A stretch of DNA of 64,000 nt from Corynebacterium sp. CNCTC7651 (GTDB lineage Bacteria; Actinomycetota; Actinomycetes; Mycobacteriales; Mycobacteriaceae), in contig NZ_CP071246.1 of NCBI RefSeq assembly GCF_021496665.1, positions 2,046,001-2,110,000 of the forward strand, in the 5' to 3' direction. Position 1 is the first letter of the stretch, and each line of letters opens with the position of its first letter. Below, piece after piece: positions 1 to 8,129 of the stretch. The notes below the pieces were generated by a model. It was not told the DNA's origin. It ran no database searches and saw only the letters and a program-made list of their open reading frames with translations. Position numbers and translations under genes: made by a program.

Positions 1-805
1 TCTTAATCTCGTCCAGCACCGCCTTCAGGCGCTCCTCGAACTCGCCGCGGAACTTCGCGCCGGCGACCATGGATCCCAGGTCAAGGCTGATCAGCGTCTT
101 GCCCTTCAGGGACTCCGGCACGTCACCGGCCACGATGCGCCGGGCCAGGCCCTCGACGACGGCCGTCTTACCCACGCCGGGCTCACCGATCAGCACCGGG
201 TTGTTCTTGGTGCGGCGGCTGAGCACCTGGACCACGCGGCGGATCTCCGCGTCGCGGCCGATCACCGGGTCGATCTTGCCCTCACGCGCACGCGCCGTGA
301 GGTCCGTGGAGTACTTCTCCAGCGCCTGGAACTGGTCCTCCGGGTCCTGCGAGGTCACCTTCTTGGCGCCGCGTACCGACGGAAACGCACCCTTGAGCAC
401 GTCATACGTCGCGCCGCGCTTCTTCAGAAGCTCCGCGGCTTCGTCAGTGCCCTTGGCAATACCGGCGAGCAGCACCTCGGTGGACACGTATTCGTCGCCG
501 AGCTCGCCCGCAAGCTCCTGTGCCGCGTTAATCGCGTTCAGCGCGTCGCGGTTGAAGTTCGGGTTGGCCATGTTCTGGCCCTCCGCCTTGGGGTAGCCAG
601 CGGTAATCGCCGCCGCTTCCTTGGCCACGGTCTCCGGATCCACGCCCGTAGCCTTCAGCACCGGCGCGGCAATGCCCCCCTCCTGCGTCAGCACTGCCTC
701 AAGCAGGTGGGCGGGGCGAATATCAGGGTTGCCCGCAGCCGACGCCTTCTGCAGCGCCTGCTGGAGAGCCTCCTGCGTTTTCGTTGTGGGGTTAAAGCTT
801 CCCAT
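1..805 (-). CDS. clpB: ATP-dependent chaperone ClpB, N-terminal part (runs off the window)
   Basis: ClpB is a hexameric AAA+ disaggregase that works with DnaK/DnaJ/GrpE to rescue aggregated proteins in the cytoplasm. The 268 codons present cover the Clp N-domain double repeat (about residues 1-145) and the start of the first AAA+ module, with Walker A GEPGVGKT at about residues 207-214 preceded by the typical DPVIGRD segment. The second AAA+ domain lies outside the window. The ATG at 805 follows a good AAAGGAG ribosome binding site. A SigH-like promoter overlapped by an HspR operator lies just upstream, as in other actinobacteria. Confidence 0.97.
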   Translation of the reverse strand, partial: MGSFNPTTKTQEALQQALQKASAAGNPDIRPAHLLEAVLTQEGGIAAPVLKATGVDPETVAKEAAAITAGYPKAEGQNMANPNFNRDALNAINAAQELAGELGDEYVSTEVLLAGIAKGTDEAAELLKKRGATYDVLKGAFPSVRGAKKVTSQDPEDQFQALEKYSTDLTARAREGKIDPVIGRDAEIRRVVQVLSRRTKNNPVLIGEPGVGKTAVVEGLARRIVAGDVPESLKGKTLISLDLGSMVAGAKFRGEFEERLKAVLDEIK

Positions 806-853
806 GGACGCGTTCTCCTTTAAGTGAGTTTGTTGTTTTGTTGCTCACTGGGC

Positions 854-888
854 ACAACGCGCGTGGAGTTGAGTCTGTTCCACTCAGG
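854..888 (-). promoter_or_regulatory. clpB heat-shock promoter: SigH-like boxes overlapped by a HAIR operator
   Basis: On the minus strand GGAAC (881-877) and CGTTGT (859-854) are 17 bp apart, matching the corynebacterial SigH pattern GGAA/CGTT. The inverted repeat TTGAGT-N7-ACTCAG at 869-887 matches the HspR operator consensus CTTGAGT-N7-ACTCAAG and covers the -35 box. HspR bound here would block SigH-driven transcription of clpB. The boxes are seen; the roles are inferred from the known clpB/dnaK regulation in Corynebacterium. Confidence 0.7.
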
Positions 889-931
889 GTTGTAAACGCG
901 GTGCCCGGGTAGGGACAAGGCGTTTTTGCGT

Positions 932-1006
932 TGCGGCACATAGTTGTTTCCGCGCCAGTATGTGTGAACTCCACACATAGATCCGCCGAATCCAGTATTT
1001 GCCGCA
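932..1006. repeat. Long imperfect palindrome, copy 1 (MITE- or REP-like)
   Basis: A 75-bp hairpin centred at 969. Arms TGCGGCA (932-938) and TGCCGCA (1000-1006) close it and TATGTGTG pairs with CACACATA around a 5-nt loop. Weaker symmetry continues outward to about 900 and 1040. A second copy lies at 32491-32566; the two share the block ATCCGCCGAATCCA. It sits upstream of the clpB promoter, in the 350-bp gap between clpB and the next gene, which otherwise holds no gene I can support. Confidence 0.75.
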
Positions 1007-1155
1007 TCACAAAAAGGCATCACACACCCCGCACACCCCGCACACCCGGCGGGACCGCGTACTCCGGGCGCGCGGGCAGCACCCCCTCCGGATGTCCACT
1101 GAAGTGAACACTGCGGCCCTGCCCCGCCAGTGCTCAGTGTGCTGAAGTCAGGGCC

Positions 1156-1674
1156 ATGAGTAAAAATTCGAACCCCACCACCCTGGGAAGCGTCGAGACC
1201 GCCCCTGCAGCGCGCGTCCCCACCGCACTCCGCGGCCTGCGCCTGCTGGAACTCATGCAGTGGGGCAAAAGCTTCACGACGGCGGAACTGGCAGCGGAGC
1301 TCGGCGTCAGCCAAAGCTCAATCCGCAAATACATCGCGCAGCTCCGGAGCGCGAACTACACCATAAAGAGCGGCCCTGGTTTTGGGGCGATGTACTGGAT
1401 CGCGCGAGGCGAGCGAACCTACCCGCTCCAACTCACATCAGACGAGATGGAGACTGTCCTGCTCAGCCTCTCGATCTACTCGGCGGCCAACGGATCAACA
1501 GACCCGCGATCTCACATGGCCACCGATCTTTTCACCAGGATCAGCGACGTCGTTCCGGCCGACATCGCTGAGGCGACCTCAGGCGCCAGCGAAAAAATGG
1601 AGCGGAAACTGACCATGATGGAAGCGGTGTTCCGCGCTAAGCACGGCAACACCTTGGATCGGTTGTGGGCTTAG
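1156..1674 (+). CDS. HTH (DeoR/YafY-like) regulator, probably truncated
   Basis: A 172-aa protein. After a 25-residue lead, residues about 27-75 form a winged helix-turn-helix of the HTH_11 type seen at the N-terminus of YafY-like WYL-domain regulators (the segment TTAELAAELGVSQSSIRKYI is the HTH). YafY relatives run to about 320 residues and carry a WYL domain after the HTH; it is absent here. The frame stops at 1674, overlapping the 3' end of the decayed gltS on the other strand, so a deletion at this junction may have removed the C-terminal half. Its targets are unknown. No strong ribosome binding site is visible before the ATG. Confidence 0.5.
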   Translation: MSKNSNPTTLGSVETAPAARVPTALRGLRLLELMQWGKSFTTAELAAELGVSQSSIRKYIAQLRSANYTIKSGPGFGAMYWIARGERTYPLQLTSDEMETVLLSLSIYSAANGSTDPRSHMATDLFTRISDVVPADIAEATSGASEKMERKLTMMEAVFRAKHGNTLDRLWA

Positions 1675-2154
1675 GAAATCAAACGTCGTGAAGCATCGTG
1701 CCCCGGACTGCCGTACTTCGCAGCGGGCACCCAGCGCAGCGCGAACGCGATGACCAGCACCCCGAGCGCGATCGCGGTAACCACCCAGCCGAAGCCCGTG
1801 GTGAAGCCGACGATAACGGCGATGGGCGCGAGGATGGTCATGCCGATTTCGAAGGGCGCGAAGCCGACGTAACACACGCCGTACTCGTTGAGCGTGCCGG
1901 ATTTTAGCTTCGGGGCAACCATCTTCAGCAGCGCGATGCCGGTAGCCACGGCGGCGGTGGCCCAACCCCAGCCGAACAGGCCGCGCTCCAGCCAGTTGCG
2001 GCCGAAGAAGAGCGGCGCGGCCCACAGCATCCACACCACGCAGAAGACCGTGCCCAGGAGGAAGAGCAGGGCGGTTGCGCAGCACGTTGCCGATGACCAG
2101 CAGCAGCGAAATCCAGCCGATGTCGGTGAGCATCGTGTACGGCGTAAATTCCAC
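1671..2154 (-). pseudogene. gltS: Remnant of a sodium/glutamate symporter (GltS)
   Basis: GltS proteins are inner-membrane sodium/glutamate symporters of about 400-450 residues. Here a typical N-terminus (GTG at 2154 after AAGGTGG; residues like EFTPYTMLTDIGWISLLLVI) runs only to about position 2075. It then joins, in a different frame, a GltS-like C-terminal part with several membrane segments ending at 1671. Roughly 250-300 residues of the middle are missing and the junction is frameshifted, so no full transporter can be made. The family call rests on the N-terminal motif and the C-terminal GFAPFEIGMTI-type segment. Confidence 0.65.
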
Positions 2155-2267
2155 CGGGACCACCTTTCTTTCCTGCAGTCGTACTGCGAGTTTCCTGTCT
2201 CGCCCATTAACTAAAAGGGGTGCGCGAGGGCCCAACTTGCCCGCACCCGGTGGGTACGCTTGGGCGC

Positions 2268-3479
2268 ATGAGCATCGCCACGGCCCTGCGCGTAGACCCC
2301 GCCCGCATCCGCACCGAGCTCTTTGAGCGCCTGGTCCGCGAGTACGGGCCGGCCGCCGTAGGCATCTTCCCCGCCGGCGCGAGCCAGGTTTCGCCTTTGC
2401 TTATCGACGTTTGCTCATGGCTCCTCACCAACTCCCCCACCTCCGAGCTGCCCGCTGGCGTGACGGAGCGGATCCGGGCGTGGGCGCTGGACCTGCGCCG
2501 GATTGGCTTCCCCGCCAGCGAGTATCCGGCGGTGGCGGGCTTGGTGGCCGATGTCGCGGACCCGGGCGACGAGCCGGGGCGCGCGGTGTTGGTGGCTGGC
2601 GCGGAGGCGATGCGCCAGGCCGCCGAGGCCGCTGATTTGGCGGGCATCCCGCCGGCCGCGGCGGCGCAGGTCACCGAGGTGGTACACGCCGGCGGTGGCA
2701 CGGGTGGCGCGGGTGGCAGCGCCGGCGCTGGCTCGGGTGGCGCGGGTGGCGGCGCCGGCGGTGGCACGGGTGGCGCGGGTGGCAGCGGGGTCCAGATCGT
2801 GCGTTGCGAGGCCGGCATGCCCATCCACTACGCCCCCGGCCAAGTCCTGCCCGCGATGCAGGTCGGCCGCCAAGGCGTGTGGCGGGGTCTGGCGCCGGCG
2901 CTGCCCGCAAACCCGTACGGCCAGCTGGAGTTCCACGTCCCGCCCGCGGCGAACGGCGGCTTCGATCTGCAGGTGGGCGATTACCTCACGCTCGGCGCGC
3001 CGCGGGGGGAGTCGCCCGAGTTCGCAACCGGCGCGGGCGTGGGCGCGAACACCGCCGGCGCGGGCGCGGTGCAGATCGTGGCGCTGGGCACCGGCACCGC
3101 GGCGGCGAAGGCGATTGTCTTTTCCCTGCTCGAGCAGGAAATCCGCCCAGACGTGGAATGCATCCTCGCAGCGGACAGACCCGAAGAGCTCTACGAGATC
3201 GCCCCGTTCGCGGCCCTCGCCGCCACTCAACCGTGGCTTCGCGTCACGTGTGCCACCACACACGATGGAACGTGGCCGCGGGTTGGGGGCTTGGGGCGGG
3301 GCAAGAGGGCGTCGTCAAGCATTGAGCGAAAAGTGGCCGCGGTGGAGACGCTGCTGACCGCGCCCGAAGTTGTGCTATGCGGGCCGGAAGCGCGCGTGCG
3401 GGAGCTGCGTGCAAGCGTGCCGCGGGCGAGCGTGATTGCGCACGACGCGGAGCCGGACTGGAGCACGCCCGCGGATTAG
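2268..3479 (+). CDS. FNR-like FAD/NAD(P)-binding protein with a globin-like N-terminus
   Basis: A 403-aa protein. Residues 1-130 are helical and resemble the globin-like part of actinobacterial flavohemoprotein relatives (RIRTELFERLVREYGP). From about residue 180 it looks like a ferredoxin-NADP reductase fold: an FAD-domain sheet with DLQVGDYLTLGAPRG, an NAD-domain entry VQIVALGTGTAAAKAIVFSLL, and a C-terminal VVLCGPEARVRELR strand. The usual RxYS flavin motif is not obvious, so activity is uncertain. Between the halves is a Gly/Ala-rich insert (residues about 142-172) from near-identical DNA repeats at 2690-2786. I chose the ATG at 2268, which is just downstream of a TACGCT -10-like box and may be leaderless. 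Its stop shares two bases with the stop of the convergent hydrolase gene. Confidence 0.5.
   Translation: MSIATALRVDPARIRTELFERLVREYGPAAVGIFPAGASQVSPLLIDVCSWLLTNSPTSELPAGVTERIRAWALDLRRIGFPASEYPAVAGLVADVADPGDEPGRAVLVAGAEAMRQAAEAADLAGIPPAAAAQVTEVVHAGGGTGGAGGSAGAGSGGAGGGAGGGTGGAGGSGVQIVRCEAGMPIHYAPGQVLPAMQVGRQGVWRGLAPALPANPYGQLEFHVPPAANGGFDLQVGDYLTLGAPRGESPEFATGAGVGANTAGAGAVQIVALGTGTAAAKAIVFSLLEQEIRPDVECILAADRPEELYEIAPFAALAATQPWLRVTCATTHDGTWPRVGGLGRGKRASSSIERKVAAVETLLTAPEVVLCGPEARVRELRASVPRASVIAHDAEPDWSTPAD
2690..2786 (+). repeat. In-frame Gly/Ala/Ser-rich tandem repeat
   Basis: About 97 bp built from GGTGGCGCGGGTGGC-type units, with one roughly 66-bp block repeated imperfectly. It encodes a flexible GGTGGAGGS-like linker inside the FNR-like protein and stays in frame. 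Confidence 0.7.
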
Positions 3480-4306
3480 CGCATCTGCGTGTTCGCGGTG
3501 ATGGTGAGGACGGGGAGGGCCTCGCGGGCCCGCGCGACCTCGGCGATGTCAATGTCCACGATCAACGTCTCCGGCGCGTACCCGGCCTCCGCGATGCGCA
3601 CGCCCTGCGGGTTGACCACGGCGGAGTGGCCGATGCCCGTCGGCCCGGAATCCTGCCCCGCCTTCTCCGCCCAACCCGGACGCGCCTGGCCGGCCGCCGC
3701 GATGAACACGCCCGCGTCCAGCGCGCGGCCTGCGGTGAGCGCCCGCCACTGCTCCAGCTTGCCCGGGCCGTCGGCCCAGCTCGTGGGCACGACGATCACC
3801 TCCGCGCCGCGCTGCGCGAGCTCCTTGAACTGCTCCGGGAAGCGGATGTCGAAGCAGATGGCCACGCCGACCACGGTGCCTTCGTGGGTGAAGGTGACAA
3901 GCTCGTCGCCGGTGAGGACGGTGTCGGACTCGCGGTAGTTGAACGCGTCGTACGCGTGGATTTTGTCGTAGCCCTTGTGCACGTCGCCGCCGGTGATCAG
4001 CGCGGTGTTGCGCACCCGGTTGAGCTCCTTGCCGTCCACCTTATTGACATCTCCCGGCCGGAACATGCCCGCCACAACGGTCACGCCCAGCTCGCGCGCA
4101 AGCTCGCGCATTGCGGTGGCGAACGGCCCGTCCAGCTCCTCTGCCTGGGTGTCCAATCTGCCCTGGTCAAAGGCCTGGCTCGCGGCTTCCGGGAGCACGA
4201 TCAGGGTGGCGCCGGCGGCGGCCGCGTCGCGGATCAGCGGCTCCAGCAGCGCGATGTTGTCGCGCTTGTCCGCGCCGGTGACCGTTTGCAATAAGGCGAG
4301 TTTCAT
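3476..4306 (-). CDS. Carbon-nitrogen hydrolase (nitrilase superfamily, amidase class)
   Basis: A 276-aa cytoplasmic hydrolase of C-N bonds. The catalytic triad is visible: Glu in LIVLPEAASQ (about residue 42), Lys in YDKIHAYD (about residue 113) and Cys in VAICFDIRFPE (about residue 148). Length and motif order fit the Nit/omega-amidase branch, which repairs deaminated metabolites, but the substrate cannot be read from sequence. The ATG at 4306 lies inside a perfect DnaA box. The stop codon overlaps the stop of the convergent upstream gene. Confidence 0.85.
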   Translation of the reverse strand: MKLALLQTVTGADKRDNIALLEPLIRDAAAAGATLIVLPEAASQAFDQGRLDTQAEELDGPFATAMRELARELGVTVVAGMFRPGDVNKVDGKELNRVRNTALITGGDVHKGYDKIHAYDAFNYRESDTVLTGDELVTFTHEGTVVGVAICFDIRFPEQFKELAQRGAEVIVVPTSWADGPGKLEQWRALTAGRALDAGVFIAAAGQARPGWAEKAGQDSGPTGIGHSAVVNPQGVRIAEAGYAPETLIVDIDIAEVARAREALPVLTITANTQMR

Positions 4307-4346
4307 GTGGATAACTTTAGTTTGATTTCCGGGCGGGTTATCCACA
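4306..4346. promoter_or_regulatory. Two perfect DnaA boxes in inverted orientation
   Basis: TGTGGATAA at 4306-4314 and TTATCCACA at 4338-4346 are exact DnaA boxes facing each other across 23 bp, in the short gap between divergent genes starting at 4306 (minus) and 4398 (plus). This could be a DnaA-titrating or DnaA-regulated site. No AT-rich unwinding region or dnaA/dnaN genes are nearby, so it is not oriC. Confidence 0.6.
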
Positions 4347-4397
4347 GTTTGGCGCTGCGCCCTTGATTCGTTCATTTCGCGTTGCCACACTCGCGGC

Positions 4398-4679
4398 ATG
4401 ACTTTCATTGAACTTTCGCACCGCACCGCACCCACCGCCCTGGCCAGCCTTCCGGACACGTCGCCGTTGCCCGTGGCCAGGCTATCTTCCTCCCAGGCCG
4501 CCGCCGCGCTCGCCACCGCGCAGAGCAGGGAGCATGTGCTTATCGACGCTTCCTTATCCGCCCTCACCTCCCACCTCACCGCAATCGCCGATTTCGCGCG
4601 CGCTGTGGAACGCGCCGATTCGTTCCTTTCCAACGCCCTGGATACGGGGCTGAGCGCCGAAGGGGGGCGCCGTGCGTAG
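4398..4679 (+). CDS. Small helical protein (WXG100-like size), partner of the next gene
   Basis: A 93-aa protein of unknown function, mainly alpha-helical, with an Ala-rich centre and no signal peptide or membrane segment. Its 3' end overlaps the GTG start of the following hydrolase by 8 bp, so the two are translationally coupled. DUF1023 hydrolases of actinobacteria are often preceded by such small WXG100-like helical proteins, which suggests a partner role, but no clear WxG motif is present. A CACACT -10-like box lies about 10 bp before the ATG. Confidence 0.55.
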   Translation: MTFIELSHRTAPTALASLPDTSPLPVARLSSSQAAAALATAQSREHVLIDASLSALTSHLTAIADFARAVERADSFLSNALDTGLSAEGGRRA

Positions 4680-5919
4680 CGCGGTTGGCAAGGCGGGCGC
4701 GGCAGGTGCCGTGGGCGCCGCGGGCGCGGCAGGTGCCGTGGCGTACACGCCGCATCTCAACCCCGCGGAGCTGCGCGAGGCGGCCGCGGCACTCGACATC
4801 GCCCAGCGCGACGTGGAAGCGCGCGCCGCCGCGGCGAGGCGTGCCGCCCGCGACCTCGCGGGGACCGGGTTCGCCGGGCCCGCGGCGGCAAACGCCCTGT
4901 CCCGGACCACCGAGCTGGCCGGGGCGCTGGATGCCCGCGCGGCATCGATGGCGCGGATGCGGATGGTGTTGGAAGCGGCGGCCGCCGCGCAGCAGATGCT
5001 GGATCTGGCGGCGGCGACGGCGCTGCGCTACGGCCACTACCGGACGGTGCTGTGGCTGAACCAGTTGTCGCTGCAGTTGGATACGGAGCTCGCGCGCGAG
5101 CTCAACCGTGCCCGCGGCGCCGGGTTCCAACCGCTTGCAAACTCCCCGGGCGAGGATCTGCACGCCCTCTCCGCCCGCCACATGGCCACGCTGCCCGCCG
5201 CGACCCGCGGACACGTAGAGGCCGTCGGCGGCTTGGTGCTTGAGGCTGGGCCCGCCTCCACCACGGTGATGGTTGGCGACGCGGTGGACCCGGCGCGCAT
5301 CATCACCATGGTCGCCGGTGCCACGACTGGCCACCCGGACCAACTCGCCCACGAGCTGGAGAAAGCACAGCTCATCGCCCAACGCACCGGCGCGACCGTG
5401 GTGGTGTGGCAGGGCTATCAGCCGCCGAAGGAGCTGGGGCGTGCGCTCTCGCCGGCGTCGGCAAGCGAAGGCTCCGGGAACCTTGCGCTGTTCCAAGCGG
5501 CGCTGGAGGAGCGCTTCCCCCGCGCGCAGAAGACGGTGGTCGCGCACTCCTACGGCACGCGCGTGGCCACGCAAGCTGCGTCGGAGCACGGTTTGCTTGC
5601 CGACGATCTCTGGCTCCTCGGCAGCCCCGGAGTCGCCGGTAGGTCCGTCGCGGACCTGACGCTGGCCGGCCCGGACGCGAGGGTGATGGTGGTGGATGCG
5701 GACCGCGATCCGATCCTTGCGCTGCGCTCCGGGCCGCAGGGGGTGCTGGGGGCGTCGCCGAGCCATGAGGCGTACGGCGCGGAGGTCGTGCCCGGCGTGC
5801 GCGGGGACCACGGCGCGTACTTCACAGACGAGGCCTTCCTGACTGCTCTGTCACAGGCCAGCCACCCCGAACGCGAGAAATCATTACCATCGGCGAATGG
5901 AAATTGGATGAACTTTTAA
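4672..5919 (+). CDS. Alpha/beta hydrolase, DUF1023 type, with helical N-terminal domain
   Basis: A 415-aa protein. Residues about 30-150 are an Ala-rich helical hairpin like those on WXG/LXG-linked proteins. Residues about 175-400 form an alpha/beta-hydrolase domain with nucleophile elbow VAHSYGTR (Ser about 288), an acid candidate in VVDADRDPI and His in RGDHGAYF, matching the DUF1023 layout. Substrate unknown; a peptidase- or esterase-like role is possible. It starts with GTG at 4672, overlapping the previous gene. The poxB ribosome binding site overlaps its stop codon, so poxB may be co-transcribed. No ESX secretion genes are in the window. Confidence 0.75.
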   Translation: MRSAVGKAGAAGAVGAAGAAGAVAYTPHLNPAELREAAAALDIAQRDVEARAAAARRAARDLAGTGFAGPAAANALSRTTELAGALDARAASMARMRMVLEAAAAAQQMLDLAAATALRYGHYRTVLWLNQLSLQLDTELARELNRARGAGFQPLANSPGEDLHALSARHMATLPAATRGHVEAVGGLVLEAGPASTTVMVGDAVDPARIITMVAGATTGHPDQLAHELEKAQLIAQRTGATVVVWQGYQPPKELGRALSPASASEGSGNLALFQAALEERFPRAQKTVVAHSYGTRVATQAASEHGLLADDLWLLGSPGVAGRSVADLTLAGPDARVMVVDADRDPILALRSGPQGVLGASPSHEAYGAEVVPGVRGDHGAYFTDEAFLTALSQASHPEREKSLPSANGNWMNF

Positions 5920-5928
5920 AGGAGCATG

Positions 5929-7695
5929 ATGTCGAACTTTGCCACCCAGCTGGTGCATCGCCTTGAGAAAGAGGGCGTGAAGCGCATTTACGGTCTTGTG
6001 GGTGATTCGCTGAACCCGCTTTCGGACGCTGTGCGCCAGAGCGAGCAGATCGAATGGATCCACGTCCGCAACGAGGAGGCGGCCGCGTTCGCAGCCGGCG
6101 CCGATTCCCTTGCCGCCGACGAGCTGGCCGTGTGCGGCGCGTCCTGCGGTCCGGGCAACACCCACTTCGTGCAGGGCCTGTTTGAGTCCCACCGCAACGG
6201 CGCGAAGGTGCTCGCGATCGCGTCCCACATTCCGACGATCGAGATCGGCTCTTCTTTCTTCCAAGAGACCCACCCGGAGCTGCTGTTCCAGGAGTGCTCC
6301 TCCTACTGCGAGGTTGCGCACAACGCGGACCAGGGCATGCGCGTGCTGCACAACGCACTGCAGAACACCTTGGCCGGTAACGGTGTCTCCGTGATGGTGG
6401 TGCCGGGCGACGTGTTCGCCGCTGACGTAGCGGACGGCCCGCACACCGCGGACGGCGTCTACGCCACCGGTGCCGGCAAGCGCGTCTTCCCGGACCCGCA
6501 CGAGGCTGCCCGTCTGGTTGAGGCGATTAACAAGGCTGACAAGGTCACCATCTTCGCCGGCTACGGCGCGCGTGACGCCCGCGACGAGGTCTTCGCCCTG
6601 GCGGAGAAGATCAAAGCGCCGATTGGCCACACCTTCCGCGGCAAGATGTACTTCGAGTACGACAACCCGTACGACGTCGGCATGTCCGGCCTGCTGGGCT
6701 ACGGCTCCTGTGTGGAGGCGATGGAAGAGTGCGACCTGTTCATCATGGTCGGCACCGACTTCCCGTACACCGACTGGCTCCCGGATGAGAACGTGGCGCA
6801 GATTGACATCGACGGCACCCACATCGGTCGCCGCACCACCGTGGAGTACCCGGTGGTGGGCGACGTGAAGAGCACGATCGAGAACATCCTCCCGCACGTG
6901 GAGGAGAAGAAGAGCCGCAAGTTCCTGGACAAGATGCTCAAGCGCCACTACGAGCTGCTTGAGGATGTGGTCAACCACTACACCAACAAGGCCTTCGAAT
7001 CGAAGAAGCCGATCCACCCGGAGCTGGCCGCCTCCGTGCTGGACAAGCTTGCGGACGAGGACGCGTACTTCACCGTGGACACCGGCATGTGCAACGTGTG
7101 GTCCTCCCGCTACCTCACCCCGAACGGCAAGCGCGACGAGGCCGCGTCCTTCCTCCACGGCACCATGGCCAACGCGCTGCCGATGGCGATTGGCGTGCAG
7201 GCCGCGTTCCCGGACCGCCAGGTGATCTCCTGGTCCGGCGACGGCGGCTTGGGCATGCTGATGGGCGAGCTTTTGACCATCAAGCTGCACCAGCTGCCGG
7301 TGAAGGTGATCTGCTTCAACAACTCCTCCCTGGGCATGGTGAAGCTGGAGATGATGGTGGCCGGCATGCCGTACTTCGGCACCGACCACGAGGAAGCCAA
7401 CTACGCCGAGATTGCCAAGGGCGTGGGCATCCAGTCCTACCGCATCGAGGATCCGGACGACCTGGAGCCCGTGCTCAAGGAGGCCCTCGCCCACGACGGT
7501 CCGGTGCTAGTGGACATTGTCACCGACCCGAACGCGCTGTCCCTGCCGCCGGACATCACCTGGGACATGATGAAGGGCTTTGCCAAGTCCGGCGCCCGCA
7601 CCGCCTTCCTTGAGGGTGGCGTGGGCAGGCTCTTCGACCTGGCCAAGTCCAACATGCGTCACATCGGCGGCGCCGCGGCCATCGAGTTCAAGTAG
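5929..7695 (+). CDS. poxB: Pyruvate dehydrogenase (quinone) / pyruvate oxidase PoxB
   Basis: PoxB is a thiamine-diphosphate and FAD enzyme at the cytoplasmic membrane that oxidises pyruvate to acetate and CO2 and passes electrons to quinone. The 588 residues match the family length. Visible are the N-terminal ThDP domain with GLVGDSLNPLSDA and the catalytic Glu in RNEEAAAFAAGAD, a central FAD domain, and the C-terminal ThDP-binding motif GDGGLGMLMGELLTIKLHQLPVKV starting with GDG, with FNNSSLGM. ATG codons at 5926 and 5929 follow AAAGGAG; 5929 has the better spacing. A strong terminator follows at 7741. Confidence 0.95.
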   Translation: MSNFATQLVHRLEKEGVKRIYGLVGDSLNPLSDAVRQSEQIEWIHVRNEEAAAFAAGADSLAADELAVCGASCGPGNTHFVQGLFESHRNGAKVLAIASHIPTIEIGSSFFQETHPELLFQECSSYCEVAHNADQGMRVLHNALQNTLAGNGVSVMVVPGDVFAADVADGPHTADGVYATGAGKRVFPDPHEAARLVEAINKADKVTIFAGYGARDARDEVFALAEKIKAPIGHTFRGKMYFEYDNPYDVGMSGLLGYGSCVEAMEECDLFIMVGTDFPYTDWLPDENVAQIDIDGTHIGRRTTVEYPVVGDVKSTIENILPHVEEKKSRKFLDKMLKRHYELLEDVVNHYTNKAFESKKPIHPELAASVLDKLADEDAYFTVDTGMCNVWSSRYLTPNGKRDEAASFLHGTMANALPMAIGVQAAFPDRQVISWSGDGGLGMLMGELLTIKLHQLPVKVICFNNSSLGMVKLEMMVAGMPYFGTDHEEANYAEIAKGVGIQSYRIEDPDDLEPVLKEALAHDGPVLVDIVTDPNALSLPPDITWDMMKGFAKSGARTAFLEGGVGRLFDLAKSNMRHIGGAAAIEFK

Positions 7696-7740
7696 AACGA
7701 ATCCGCGCGCGCCGCAGCGCCCGCTGTCTGGTGCGCCCGC

Positions 7741-7787
7741 AACGCCGCCCTCCCGAGTGCCTCACGCTCTGGGAGGGCGGCGTTTTG
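7741..7787 (+). terminator. Rho-independent terminator after poxB
   Basis: AACGCCGCCCTCCC (7741-7754) pairs perfectly with GGGAGGGCGGCGTT (7771-7784), followed by a short T run. Confidence 0.85.
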
Positions 7788-8129
7788 TGTTGCGCGCACC
7801 ACAACCAGGGCTAAAAATGTGAGCACACCAACACTCCTTACGGGCGTGTGCGGTCCCCAGCAACCCGCCAAACCACCCCCACTTCGCCCAATACAAGCTC
7901 CCACCAGCGGTAACGCGGGATTCGGTGGGCACCACACACATCACCGCGGCCCCAAGCGGGGCACCAGGGCCTTGCGTAACGACGCTCCATCCCACCACGA
8001 CCGGGGTTACTGTTATCAACCTGTAATTATTGATGGTCGTCAACATACGTACCGTTCTTTATGGGTGAAAACATCATCAACCGCGATTCAGCTCCGCCCG
8101 GAGCTGGCGCACCTAACAGAAGGATTCCT
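7788..8129. other. Gap without a supported gene; leader of the next membrane protein
   Basis: About 340 bp. A CCCC-N4-GGGG hairpin and an inverted CCCACC/GGTGGG pair lie in the first half. The last 110 bp, from TGTTATCAACCTGTAATTATT onward, are AT-richer than the surroundings and probably hold the promoter of the gene at 8130, but I cannot assign boxes with confidence. No convincing coding frame is present. Confidence 0.4.

Noticed and set aside
4306..4346. Possible replication origin
   Set aside because: Only two DnaA boxes, no AT-rich unwinding element and no dnaA, dnaN or gyr genes nearby.
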